10,340 nucleotides of DNA, from NCBI GenBank assembly GCA_049694275.1, contig JBAVQS010000158.1, forward strand, positions 1 to 10,340. The letters are read 5' to 3'. How positions within the stretch are numbered: the first letter of the stretch is position 1; each line of letters begins with the position of its first letter. Source of the stretch: JBAVQS01 sp049694275 (GTDB lineage: Bacteria; Chloroflexota; Anaerolineae; UBA4142; SHND01). Under the pieces are notes generated by a model that worked only from the letters and a program-made list of their open reading frames with translations, had not been told where the DNA came from and made no database searches. The position numbers and the translations under genes are program-made. Below are positions 1 through 7,038 of this stretch, in pieces.

Positions 1-2394
1 ATTGGCAACCGGCCTGCCGCAATTGAAACCTACGACCGGTGCGTCCAGACACTTGCCGAGACGCTTGACGTCGAGCCATCCGCCGAGACGCAAGAACTGG
101 CGCGATGGATCAAACAGGCGGCGATCGAAAAGACCTCTCTTCTCCCCCGTATCACCAACCTCCCCATCCCGCTCACCAGCTTTATCGGGCGCACACACGA
201 AACAGCCGAGATCAAGAGCCTTTTGAACCAGGCCCGCCTCGTCACACTGACCGGCGCCGGAGGCACGGGCAAGACGAGGCTCTCGATCCAGGTTGGCATG
301 GACTTGCTCGACGCCTTCAAGGCGGGCGTGTGGTGGGTCGAGTTGGGCTCGGTCATGGACCCGGAAATCGTCCCCAAAGCGGTTGCCAAAACTCTGGGCA
401 TTGCCGAAACGATCAATCAATCGCTGACCGAGACCATTGCCGAGTCCATTGGAGCACGACCGCTACTCCTCATTCTGGATAATTGCGAGCACCTGATCGC
501 CGCGACGGCGCAACTGGCCGAGCATCTGCTCCTGGTATGTCCCCATCTCGTCATGATGGCGACAAGCCGCGAGCCGCTCAATATTCCCGGCGAGCAGGTC
601 TGGCACGCCCCCACCCTCTCCATCCCGCCAGTCGGCCCGGCAACGGTTGCCGAGACCTTGCTCTCGTACGAGGCCATCCGGCTTTTTGTCGATCGCGCCC
701 GCGCCATTCGGTCCGACCTGGCGCTGACCGCTGAGAATGCCGCCGCCATTGCACAAATCTGCCGCCAGCTGGATGGCATCCCACTCGCCATTGAGCTCGC
801 CGCCGCGCGAGTGCGCTCACTCTCGCCCGCCGAAATCGCGGCGCGCCTCGACGACCGGTTTAACCTGCTGACCGCGGGCAGTCGCACGGCGCTGCCACGC
901 CAGCAAACCCTCCGCGCCCTCATCGATTGGAGTTATAACCTTCTCTCAGAGAGCGAGCAGCAGCTCTTGCGCCGGCTTGCGGTGTTTGCCGGCGGTTGGA
1001 CGGTAGACGCGGCCGAACAGGTCACGGGGTTCCGGCCACCGGCGCGAGACGACGCACTGGCCGGCATGACGCAAGACCGACTGCCTGGCGCCAGGGATGT
1101 GGACCTCCTCGCCCGGCTTGTCGACAAGTCGCTGGTCCTCGCCCAAACTCAGACTGGCGAATCACGCTATTCGATGCTAGAGACAATCAGGGAATACGCC
1201 AGGGACAAACTGGAAGAAGCGGGTCTTGCGGAACGCGACACCGCTCGTACCCGGCACCTGAACTATTTCCGGGACCGGGCAGTGCAAATCGAGCCGCAAC
1301 TGCGCGGCGCACAGCAAATGCAATGGATGCGCGCCCTCGAGGTCGAGCACGACAATATCCGCGCCGCGCTCACCTGGGCGCACTCGTCAAACCAAATTGA
1401 AAGCGGATTGGAGCTCGCTACGGCGCTCTGGCGATTCTGGAAAGTGCGGGGGTATTATTCCGAGGGCCGCAGGTGGTATGCGCTGTTGCTGGCGCAATCG
1501 CGCGAAGGGAACTGCGCTGCGGCGCCGGCCACCTGTGCACGGGCCCTGTACGCGGCGGGGATGCTCGCCTATTACCAGAGCGACCCGGCACCCGCGGCGC
1601 GATTGCACGAGGAGGCGCTGTCCATCCGGCGTGAATTGGGCGATCCCCATCTTGCCGAGTCCCTCGCGGGGCTGGGACTGGTCATGCGCTTGCAGGGCGA
1701 TGACACACGCGCGGCGGGCCTGTACCAGACGAGCCTGGAACTGGCGCGTGCGGCGAACAACACAGCCGATATGGCGTCCGCCCTGTGTTACCTGGGCCTT
1801 GTCGCCATAAACCAGGGAGATACGCCGCGGGCGATTCAGTTCTACGAACAGGCGCTGCCGCTCACACGCCAGTCCGGAGATCCGGAGGCCCTGGCCAATC
1901 TCTTGAACAACCTGGGGATCGCCGAGACGTATCAGAACAACCTGGAGCGGGGTGAGGCGCTGACCGCCGAGAGCCTTGCCATTCGTCGCCAGCTCGACGA
2001 CCCACACGGCACGGCCCTCTCACTCCACACCCTCTCCTACCATGCCCGGATGCGAAAGGAGTGGCCGCGCGCGCGCGATTTGCTCTGCGAAGCGCTCGGG
2101 CTCTATCAAGTGTTGGGGACCAAAGAGAATGCGATTGAATGCCTGGAGAGCATCGCCGTCGTCGAATATGAGATGGGGCAATTTGCACAGGCGGCACAGC
2201 TCTATGGCGCTACGGCGCAACTGCGCGAAACGTATCACATTCCCACGCCCCCGATGAACCGGCCGGCGATAGAAACAGAAAATGCGCAGGCGCAGGCCAG
2301 ACTGGGACCTGACGCCTTTGCGCGCGCCTGGGAACAGGGACGCGCCCTGTCCCTCGAAGAGACCATCGCATTCGCACAGCGCGCGATTAGCTGA
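1..2394 (+). CDS. SARP/AfsR-like regulatory ATPase: BTAD end, NB-ARC and TPRs (5' partial)
   Basis: The frame is open from base 1, so the gene begins outside the window; about 797 codons are visible. Domains in order, in window residues: the end of a bacterial transcriptional activation domain (about 1-37, with AIETYDRCVQTLAETLDVEPS typical of BTAD helices); a linker with PLTSFIGR; an NB-ARC/STAND ATPase with Walker A GAGGTGKT (about 85-92), Walker B LLLILDN (about 155-161), a sensor-like ATSRE (about 187-191) and the GIPLAIELAAAR motif (about 259); a winged-helix segment (about 304-333); and TPR-like helical repeats from about 510 to 735 (for example LGLVAINQGDTPRAIQFYEQAL). It ends with RLGPDAFARAWEQGRALSLEE, common at the end of this family. 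Known for the family: ATP-dependent signal-sensing transcription regulators, normally with an N-terminal OmpR-type winged helix, which would lie upstream. A TTG at 223 is inside the P-loop domain and is not a start. Ligand and targets are unknown. Confidence 0.9.
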   Translation: MGNRPAAIETYDRCVQTLAETLDVEPSAETQELARWIKQAAIEKTSLLPRITNLPIPLTSFIGRTHETAEIKSLLNQARLVTLTGAGGTGKTRLSIQVGMDLLDAFKAGVWWVELGSVMDPEIVPKAVAKTLGIAETINQSLTETIAESIGARPLLLILDNCEHLIAATAQLAEHLLLVCPHLVMMATSREPLNIPGEQVWHAPTLSIPPVGPATVAETLLSYEAIRLFVDRARAIRSDLALTAENAAAIAQICRQLDGIPLAIELAAARVRSLSPAEIAARLDDRFNLLTAGSRTALPRQQTLRALIDWSYNLLSESEQQLLRRLAVFAGGWTVDAAEQVTGFRPPARDDALAGMTQDRLPGARDVDLLARLVDKSLVLAQTQTGESRYSMLETIREYARDKLEEAGLAERDTARTRHLNYFRDRAVQIEPQLRGAQQMQWMRALEVEHDNIRAALTWAHSSNQIESGLELATALWRFWKVRGYYSEGRRWYALLLAQSREGNCAAAPATCARALYAAGMLAYYQSDPAPAARLHEEALSIRRELGDPHLAESLAGLGLVMRLQGDDTRAAGLYQTSLELARAANNTADMASALCYLGLVAINQGDTPRAIQFYEQALPLTRQSGDPEALANLLNNLGIAETYQNNLERGEALTAESLAIRRQLDDPHGTALSLHTLSYHARMRKEWPRARDLLCEALGLYQVLGTKENAIECLESIAVVEYEMGQFAQAAQLYGATAQLRETYHIPTPPMNRPAIETENAQAQARLGPDAFARAWEQGRALSLEETIAFAQRAIS

Positions 2395-4120
2395 CCAGCC
2401 GCCGGCTCTGCGAGTAGGGATAGATCGGGATAATCTCTCCTGCCCTGATTCGGTCCTGCGTCCCCCGCCAGAAATCAATCCCGAACAGGTCGCCATGGTG
2501 GCGCGTAAAGACCTCGCGCCAGGGCGCGGCCAACCCCAGCCAGGTCCGAAACTCTTCCGGAAAGAAATCATTCGGACCGACCGAGAACCACGGCTCGCTA
2601 TACATCTCTTCGTCCTCGTCGGCGGCGCGCGGCATCTCACGGAAATTGCAGGTGGTCAAGAGGGTTAACTCGTCGTAATCGTAAAAGACGACGCGCCCGT
2701 GCCGGGTGACGCCAAAATTCTTGAGGAGGATATCGCCGGGAAAGATGTTGGCCGCAGCCAGGTCCTTGATGCAATTCCCATAGTCGGCCACCACCAGCTC
2801 GCATTCGGCCGGGCTCATCTCTCGCATAAAGACGTTCAGTGGCGTGATGCGCCGTTCGACGTACAGGTGCTTGATGTGCACGAACCGGTCGCCGATGTCA
2901 ACGCTGTTGGCGGCCGTGCGGCGCAGCTCCTCAATCAGCCGCGGGGTAAAGCGATCGCAGCTAAACTGGAGATGCTCGAACTCTTGCGCGTCGATGAGCC
3001 GGCCGGCCCGGTCGTGCTTGAACACCAGGCGGTACTTGCCCATGACCTCGGCGCGGCTCGTGCTCTTGGGCTCAGGGAAGCGGTCGCGAATGATCTTGAA
3101 CACCACGTCATACGAAGGCATGGTAAAGACGACCATCACCATGCCGCGCTCGCCGGGCGCAATATCGAACTTGTCGTCGGTCTGCTCGAGATGATGCAGC
3201 AGGTCGCGGTACAGCTCGGTCTTGCCGTGCTTGTTGCAGCCGATGGCGATATAGAGCTCGGCGATGCGCTTGCGGGGTAATATGGACTTTAGAAAATGGG
3301 TGAGGTCGTACGGGCGCTCGACCTGAACATGAAAGTAGGAGCGCGTAAAACCGAATACGTGGCTGATATCGTCCTCTTCCAGGAGCACGGCGTCGACCCA
3401 CACGCCGCTCTCGTCGTTGAGCAGGGCCAGCACGAACGGCAGGTGCTGTTCACCCAGGCACAGGCGTCCGACGAGATACGCGCCGCGCCCGCGATAAAAG
3501 ACCGGCCGGACCATCTCAATTCCAGTGAACGGCGGCAGGTCGGCGCGGCTATCGAGATACGCCTGCAATCGGGAAGCAACCCGGCGCGTATCTCGTTCCA
3601 GATCCTGATACTCGACCCTGAAGGTATAGGCACAGAGAATCGACTCGACCAGCGCGTGAACAGAGCCTTCGATTTCATAGCGGCGATAAATGGGATAAGT
3701 GGTCGAGGTGGGGGGGGTGCCGAAATCGGTATCGACAAATTCAATCTGCGGATCGACGCCGACCGTCGCAAAAATGCGCCGCGTGACCGAATTGAACCAG
3801 GTCTCCGCCAGCTCCCAGTCATCCCGTTCGGCGATCAGACCGGAATAGACCGCTTTCAGGCTCACCCAGACCAGCTTGTCATTCACCCGGCCATCCAGGA
3901 GCGCGCACACATCGGCGACGATCTGACCGAGCACCGAGGTGTAGAGGTCAAGGCGCTCGGCGGCGTCCGCTACCATGCCGCGCCAGTCGCAGCGCTCAAA
4001 GCGTCCTTGCGCCCGGCGTGTAATGGCATGAAACTTGATCTGATAGTCCTCGAACGCGTCACAGATCGCGTTCGCGCCGATATTGGCGAGCCGGCTGTCG
4101 GTGAATCCTTGAGAGGGCAT
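2387..4120 (-). CDS. aceK: Isocitrate dehydrogenase kinase/phosphatase AceK
   Basis: Bifunctional cytoplasmic enzyme that phosphorylates and dephosphorylates isocitrate dehydrogenase, steering isocitrate between the TCA cycle and the glyoxylate bypass. The 577 residues match the usual length (E. coli about 578). The N-terminal regulatory half begins with the helix DAFEDYQIKFHAITRRA (about 21-37) and FERCDW. The kinase half has MVMVVFTMPSYDVVFKIIRD (327-346), HLYVERRITPLN (418-429), LAAANIFPGDILLKNFGVTR (454-473), VVFYDYDE (477-484) and EPWFSVGPNDFFPEEF (509-524). With a constant offset of 6, Lys342, Asp377, Asp463, Lys467, Asn468 and Asp481 fall on E. coli Lys336, Asp371, Asp457, Lys461, Asn462 and Asp475, recalled as nucleotide or catalytic positions, so it looks active. 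The ATG lies 8 bp after the preceding gene; GAGG about 13 nt upstream is a weak, distant Shine-Dalgarno. Its TAA overlaps the end of the convergent regulator. No aceA or aceB is visible nearby. Confidence 0.96.
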   Translation of the reverse strand: MPSQGFTDSRLANIGANAICDAFEDYQIKFHAITRRAQGRFERCDWRGMVADAAERLDLYTSVLGQIVADVCALLDGRVNDKLVWVSLKAVYSGLIAERDDWELAETWFNSVTRRIFATVGVDPQIEFVDTDFGTPPTSTTYPIYRRYEIEGSVHALVESILCAYTFRVEYQDLERDTRRVASRLQAYLDSRADLPPFTGIEMVRPVFYRGRGAYLVGRLCLGEQHLPFVLALLNDESGVWVDAVLLEEDDISHVFGFTRSYFHVQVERPYDLTHFLKSILPRKRIAELYIAIGCNKHGKTELYRDLLHHLEQTDDKFDIAPGERGMVMVVFTMPSYDVVFKIIRDRFPEPKSTSRAEVMGKYRLVFKHDRAGRLIDAQEFEHLQFSCDRFTPRLIEELRRTAANSVDIGDRFVHIKHLYVERRITPLNVFMREMSPAECELVVADYGNCIKDLAAANIFPGDILLKNFGVTRHGRVVFYDYDELTLLTTCNFREMPRAADEDEEMYSEPWFSVGPNDFFPEEFRTWLGLAAPWREVFTRHHGDLFGIDFWRGTQDRIRAGEIIPIYPYSQSRRLVS

Positions 4121-4128
4121 TTGTCCAG

Positions 4129-4857
4129 TTATACCTCGGGAAATTCAAATGGGTCGTGCTCGCCGGCATAGATGCGGTCGAGAATCCGCAACTCGCGCTG
4201 GCGAATAATATCGAGCAACCTGGCCGTATTGGGCAACTGCTTGAAAACCTTGTAACCGCGCTCCATAAAAGACATCACGTCCATCCAGCCCGCATGTTCG
4301 AGCGTCCCCTTGGCGAGGGCGAGCATCGGGCCGCTCAACGGCGTATGCACGACCTTGTCGAGGATCAGGCCGATCTCACGAATCAGCTCGATCTGTGCAA
4401 CCCGTTCGGCATAATTATCACAGCGCCGGTACGCTTCGGCATAGAGCGGGGTCGTGAGCGAATCGGTCATGCCCAGTTGATTGACCAGCACCTCCAGCAA
4501 CCGGTCATCCAGGTGTTCGGTCGTCTGGTGCAATCGGACGGTGAGCATCAACGGGCGAACGATCGGCTCGGGCGCCAACCGGCGTAAGAAATCGTGCATC
4601 CGCTCCATGTCATGATTTCGCTGGGTGAAATCCCGCGGCGCATAAATATCCTCCAGGAAAAACTGCATCACCGGCCGGTAACGCGGCAGGGCGCTGATAT
4701 CGGCATGGGAACGCGCCAACCGATCGGACTGCCACTGCCGCAGCAAGGCCAGCCCGGGGTCCAGCGGGCGCCCCTCGACCTTCTGGTGCGCCAACTTGCC
4801 AACATCCTGCACCAGCCCCGATAGGGTTCCGATATCTACGGGTTTCGTCTGTTTCAT
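4129..4857 (-). CDS. FFLEELY-motif-like protein of unknown function, upstream of aceK
   Basis: A 242-residue soluble, probably all-helical protein with no signal peptide or membrane segment. It has LLRQWQSDRLARSHADI (about 38-54) followed by PRYRPVMQFFLEDIYAPRDF (about 58-77) and QRNHDMERM. This is the arrangement I recall for the uncharacterised 'FFLEELY motif protein' family, described mainly from Proteobacteria; that name is from memory and no function is established. A second conserved-looking block is RVAQIELIREIGLILDKVVHTP and the tail FMERGYKVFKQL. It is the first gene of an apparent operon: its stop is only 8 bp before the aceK ATG, so a role linked to AceK or isocitrate dehydrogenase is possible but purely contextual. 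The ATG at 4857 is the only upstream ATG before the conserved core. GGTGAG directly abuts it, too close for a standard ribosome site, so translation may depend on the overlapping upstream leader frame. Confidence 0.75.
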   Translation of the reverse strand: MKQTKPVDIGTLSGLVQDVGKLAHQKVEGRPLDPGLALLRQWQSDRLARSHADISALPRYRPVMQFFLEDIYAPRDFTQRNHDMERMHDFLRRLAPEPIVRPLMLTVRLHQTTEHLDDRLLEVLVNQLGMTDSLTTPLYAEAYRRCDNYAERVAQIELIREIGLILDKVVHTPLSGPMLALAKGTLEHAGWMDVMSFMERGYKVFKQLPNTARLLDIIRQRELRILDRIYAGEHDPFEFPEV

Positions 4858-4858
4858 C

Positions 4859-4912
4859 TCACCAGAAATGCCAGCCGGCCCGCACCCTGACGGTGCGAAC
4901 GGCAGGCCTCAT
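4859..4912 (-). other. Possible 17-aa leader peptide frame
   Basis: On the minus strand an ATG follows GGGAGG (spacing only 3 nt) and encodes MRPAVRTVRVRAGWHFW, ending at a TGA one base before the ATG of the FFLEELY-like gene. The position would suit translational coupling, because the main gene lacks a well-spaced Shine-Dalgarno. A 6-bp hairpin lies inside the frame. Short frames like this arise by chance, so it is reported as a candidate only. Confidence 0.25.
4881..4897 (-). repeat. Small hairpin in the leader of the FFLEELY-aceK transcript
   Basis: CGCACC and GGTGCG form a perfect 6-bp GC-rich stem around a 5-base loop. It lies about 24 bases before the start of the FFLEELY-like gene. 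There is no following T-run, so it is not an intrinsic terminator in either direction. It could affect ribosome access, but this is untested. Confidence 0.4.
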
Positions 4913-4962
4913 CGACCTCCCAAGATAGGACGACACGCGGCGAACAAAGGATACCGACGAAT

Positions 4963-4991
4963 ATTGTACACGCGATTCAACTCTTCGTCTA
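4963..4991 (-). promoter_or_regulatory. Candidate sigma70-type promoter for the FFLEELY-aceK operon
   Basis: Read on the minus strand: TAGACG (4986-4991, 4 of 6 to TTGACA), a 17-bp spacer, and TACAAT (4963-4968, 5 of 6 to TATAAT). Initiation would fall near 4956, giving a leader of about 100 nt that contains the hairpin and the short leader frame. It was found by eye; the match is good but not unique evidence. Confidence 0.45.
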
Positions 4992-5104
4992 TGGGATTTC
5001 GAGTATTCTGACGCCGTGCAACATTTTCGCCCCTGCCCTGTATAGATAGATAGGGAGGGGTAAACGGGTCTTGAGATGCGGAATGCGTACAAACGCCACA
5101 GCTA

Positions 5105-5133
5105 TGGGCAGGTCCGGCGGCCGGTGCTAAAAT
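5105..5133 (+). promoter_or_regulatory. Candidate promoter giving a leaderless sigma-factor mRNA
   Basis: TGGGCA (5105-5110, 4 of 6 to TTGACA), a 17-bp spacer, and TAAAAT (5128-5133, 5 of 6 to TATAAT). Seven bases separate the -10 box from the ATG at 5141, so transcription would start at or just before the start codon. I see no Shine-Dalgarno between the -10 box and the ATG, which fits. No convincing ECF-type GGAAC motif was seen upstream, so autoregulation is not evident from the sequence. Confidence 0.4.
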
Positions 5134-5140
5134 ATGCTGA

Positions 5141-5743
5141 ATGCACATGCCATCGCCGATTGAACGCACTGACCGCCAACTCGTACTCCAGGCTCGCAGT
5201 GGGCAACCGGAAGCCTATGGGGAGTTGGTATGCCGATACCAGACCGGGGTATATAACATCGCCCTGCGCTTGACCGACGACCGCCAGCAGGCCCTCGACC
5301 TGGCGCAGGAGGCGTTTGTTCGCGCTTACCAGGCGCTCGATTCGTTTGACGCCGCCCGTCCCTTTGGGCCCTGGATTCACCGGATCGTCACCAATACGAC
5401 GCTCAACTGGCTGCAAGCGCGCCATCCAACCGTCTCACTCGACGAGGAGCAGGAAGAACACCCGGACCAGGTTACCCAGGTACGGGCGGCGGATGCGCAA
5501 AGCGACCCCGAGCAGGTGGTTCTCACCGCCGAAGCGCATCAGGCCCTCCGTCAGGCGCTCCTGCGCCTACCGGCGATGTATCGGACGGTGATAGAGCTGC
5601 GGCACATGCAAGAACTGTCGTATGAGGAGATCGCCGGAACGCTCAAGCTGCCATTGAGCGACGTCAAGAGCTATCTCTTTCGGGCGCGGCAGATGCTCAA
5701 AAAGATTCTGGAAGAACAAGCTGATTTCCATGTCTCATCTTGA
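5141..5743 (+). CDS. ECF-type RNA polymerase sigma factor
   Basis: A 200-residue sigma-70 family protein with only regions 2 and 4. Region 2 spans about 25-92, with YGELVCRYQTGVYNIALRL, the core-binding segment DRQQALDLAQEAFVRAYQAL, and PFGPWIHRIVTNTTLNWLQ for -10 recognition. An acidic linker (about 98-130) leads to region 4 (about 135-187), where the helix-turn-helix LSYEEIAGTLKLPLSDVKSY and RARQML would contact the -35 element. It directs RNA polymerase to a small regulon and is presumably held by the anti-sigma factor encoded next. An in-frame TGA occupies 5138-5140, so ATG 5141 (or the second ATG at 5147) is the earliest start. There is no Shine-Dalgarno. The end overlaps the next gene by 14 bp, indicating coupled translation. 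The inducing signal is unknown. Confidence 0.93.
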   Translation: MHMPSPIERTDRQLVLQARSGQPEAYGELVCRYQTGVYNIALRLTDDRQQALDLAQEAFVRAYQALDSFDAARPFGPWIHRIVTNTTLNWLQARHPTVSLDEEQEEHPDQVTQVRAADAQSDPEQVVLTAEAHQALRQALLRLPAMYRTVIELRHMQELSYEEIAGTLKLPLSDVKSYLFRARQMLKKILEEQADFHVSS

Positions 5744-6422
5744 ACCGGACGAGATTCATCTCTATCTGGACGATCAACTGGATGCCCACGCGCGCCGGCG
5801 AATCCAGGAACACCTCGCCGACTGCGTAGAATGCCGTGAAACGCTGGGCCGCTGGCAGGCATTGCTGGACGCGCTCGCACCCATTCCGGCCGAGCCCATT
5901 CCGCTTGACCTGACGCCGCGCGTGCTGGCTCGCATTTCGCATCCGACTCGAACGCCGCGTATCCGCAGTCCAATGGCCGGGCTTGTGCTCGCTTGCCAGT
6001 TCGCATTCGCTCTGCTGCTGGCCGTTTGGCTCGCGCCGATGCTGCCGGGCGCGCTCGGCGCGCTGCCCAGCTGGACGCAACTGCGCGGGTCCTTCCAGGC
6101 GCCCTCGGTCAACATACCCCTGCTTGTGCCCGCATGGCAACTGCCAGTCACGCTCAACTTGAACCCGGCATCGGGTATTTTGGAACAAGCGCAGGCATGG
6201 AGCGCCCTGACCGCCACCCTGTCCGATTCCGCTTTTCAAAATCTGGGTCAAGTCGCGCACGATTTCCAGAGCGCGGCGTGGCAACCGGAACTGGGCGCGG
6301 CGCAATGGGAGATTCTGATTGCGCTCCTGGGGTTGGCCTGGCTCGCCGGGAATCGACTGTTACTGACCGGAGAGACCGGGCACGGTGGGAATATCACAAG
6401 CAATCTGAAAGGGAGGCAATAA
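5730..6422 (+). CDS. Membrane zinc-finger anti-sigma factor
   Basis: A 230-residue protein starting inside the sigma gene. The N-terminus is a zf-HC2/ZAS domain: EIHLYLDDQLDAHARRRIQE, then His28-x3-Cys32-x2-Cys35 (HLADCVEC), with His10 as possible fourth zinc ligand. Known for the family: this domain wraps around the cognate ECF sigma factor and blocks polymerase binding. A hydrophobic segment at about 82-105 is followed by a non-cytoplasmic stretch of roughly 85 residues, then a second hydrophobic helix at about 193-212 and a short polar tail. Two membrane passes would put both ends in the cytoplasm; single-pass anti-sigmas are the more usual form. The 14-bp overlap with the sigma gene supports them being partners. 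A strong AGGGAGG at its 3' end serves the next gene. No second known domain is recognised in the external loop. Confidence 0.85.
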   Translation: MSHLEPDEIHLYLDDQLDAHARRRIQEHLADCVECRETLGRWQALLDALAPIPAEPIPLDLTPRVLARISHPTRTPRIRSPMAGLVLACQFAFALLLAVWLAPMLPGALGALPSWTQLRGSFQAPSVNIPLLVPAWQLPVTLNLNPASGILEQAQAWSALTATLSDSAFQNLGQVAHDFQSAAWQPELGAAQWEILIALLGLAWLAGNRLLLTGETGHGGNITSNLKGRQ

Positions 6423-6423
6423 C

Positions 6424-6927
6424 ATGACCGCCACGAATGGGCTGGGGATCCTGGTCTTGATCGTCCTGTTCGACCTGGGACTGATGGCGCTCGTCGTCCT
6501 GTGCAAAGCCATCTTTCCCGGCTGGCTGGGCCGCGCCCAGACGAATGTCCAACAACATTCCATTCGCTCGTTCATCGTAGGGCTCGTCAACCTTGTCTTT
6601 TTCGGCGTCATTTCGTTTGCCCTTTTGCAAGGCCCCGACGTTGTGCGGCTCGCCGGCCTGCTCGTCACGACGGGGCTGCTGGCCGCGGTATCGTTCGGCA
6701 TTGCGGCGTGTGCGCAGTTCGTGGGGATGCGGATTCAACCCGACTCGACCTCCGCAACCCGCTCCCTCCTCCTGGGCACACTCACGCTCGAACTGGCAGC
6801 CCTCGTTCCGCTGGTCGGCTGGATTCTGGTGCCGTTGTTCACAGTCCTTATCGGCCTCGGCGCCGCCATCATCGGGCTCGTCTGGCGAGGCGTACCCAAG
6901 ACAGGCCGGGACCCATCCGAAATCTAG
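6424..6927 (+). CDS. Polytopic membrane protein, first of two paralogues
   Basis: A 167-residue, strongly hydrophobic protein with four or five membrane segments at about 6-28, 48-69, 74-100 and 116-153; the last stretch is long enough for two helices or a re-entrant hairpin. Diagnostic pattern: SFIVGLVNLVFFGVISF and GTLTLELAALVPLVGWILVP. No catalytic motif is seen. The same layout recurs in the gene at 7039, so they are tandem paralogues. From memory the PLVGW hydrophobic pair resembles the membrane part of some bactofilin-associated proteins, but this is weak. AGGGAGG (6410-6416) lies 7 nt before the ATG and the gap to the anti-sigma gene is one base, so it is in the same operon. Its TAG stop coincides with the left direct repeat of the inserted element. 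A role in signal input to the anti-sigma factor, or as a target, is guesswork. Confidence 0.85.
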   Translation: MTATNGLGILVLIVLFDLGLMALVVLCKAIFPGWLGRAQTNVQQHSIRSFIVGLVNLVFFGVISFALLQGPDVVRLAGLLVTTGLLAAVSFGIAACAQFVGMRIQPDSTSATRSLLLGTLTLELAALVPLVGWILVPLFTVLIGLGAAIIGLVWRGVPKTGRDPSEI

Positions 6928-7024
6928 TAGTGCATCAACATGAACCTGCGGGGTTGAGCTATACCTATTGCACTGAGCCAGCGTATATGCCGTCCTGCAA
7001 ATTCATCATGGTGATGCACTAGTA
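6925..7024 (+). mobile_element. MITE-like element of 90 bp with TAGTA direct repeats
   Basis: Direct repeats TAGTA (6925-6929 and 7020-7024) flank a 90-bp core at 6930-7019. The core ends are inverted: GTGCATCAACATGA (6930-6943) against the reverse complement of 7006-7019, with a single mismatch. Allowing a 3-base gap, the arms extend to about 6930-6953 and 6993-7019, the extra mismatches being transitions. There is no transposase frame. Deleting the core and one TAGTA leaves the upstream stop intact and a 16-bp gap containing GGAGG before the next ATG, which is normal operon spacing. This is what a non-autonomous insertion with target duplication would leave. The family is not assigned: a 2-bp TA duplication (IS630/mariner-like) is also compatible with the same bases. 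In RNA the arms would form a long imperfect hairpin between two operon genes. Confidence 0.65.
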
Positions 7025-7038
7025 TCAACGGAGGCGTT

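Noticed and set aside
223..2394. TTG at 223 as start of the regulator
   Set aside because: The frame is open to base 1 and the upstream codons encode a recognisable BTAD end and the PLTSFIGR linker; starting at 223 would remove the strand before the P-loop.
2395..2410. AGCCG/CGGCT inverted repeat after the regulator as a terminator
   Set aside because: The arms are almost adjacent, leaving no room for a loop at full length, and no T-run follows on either strand.
3710..3717. Run of eight G (eight C on the coding strand) in aceK as a phase-variable tract or frameshift
   Set aside because: The frame continues correctly through it (TPPT) and family motifs lie on both sides; a lone 8-base run is expected in a GC-rich gene. 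The same holds for 8643-8650 in the DUF1800 gene.
2699..4171. Plus-strand frames of 193 and 291 codons opposite aceK
   Set aside because: They mirror the high-GC codon pattern of aceK on the other strand; their translations look like complements of AceK motifs and match no family.
5041..5056. Short GATA tandem (tatagatagatag) before the sigma gene as a regulatory repeat
   Set aside because: Only two to three imperfect copies, with no second occurrence in the intergenic region.
4859..5092. 77-codon minus-strand frame upstream of the FFLEELY-like gene
   Set aside because: It crosses the candidate promoter and has Ser/Arg-rich composition without motifs; only its last 17 codons were kept as a weak leader candidate.
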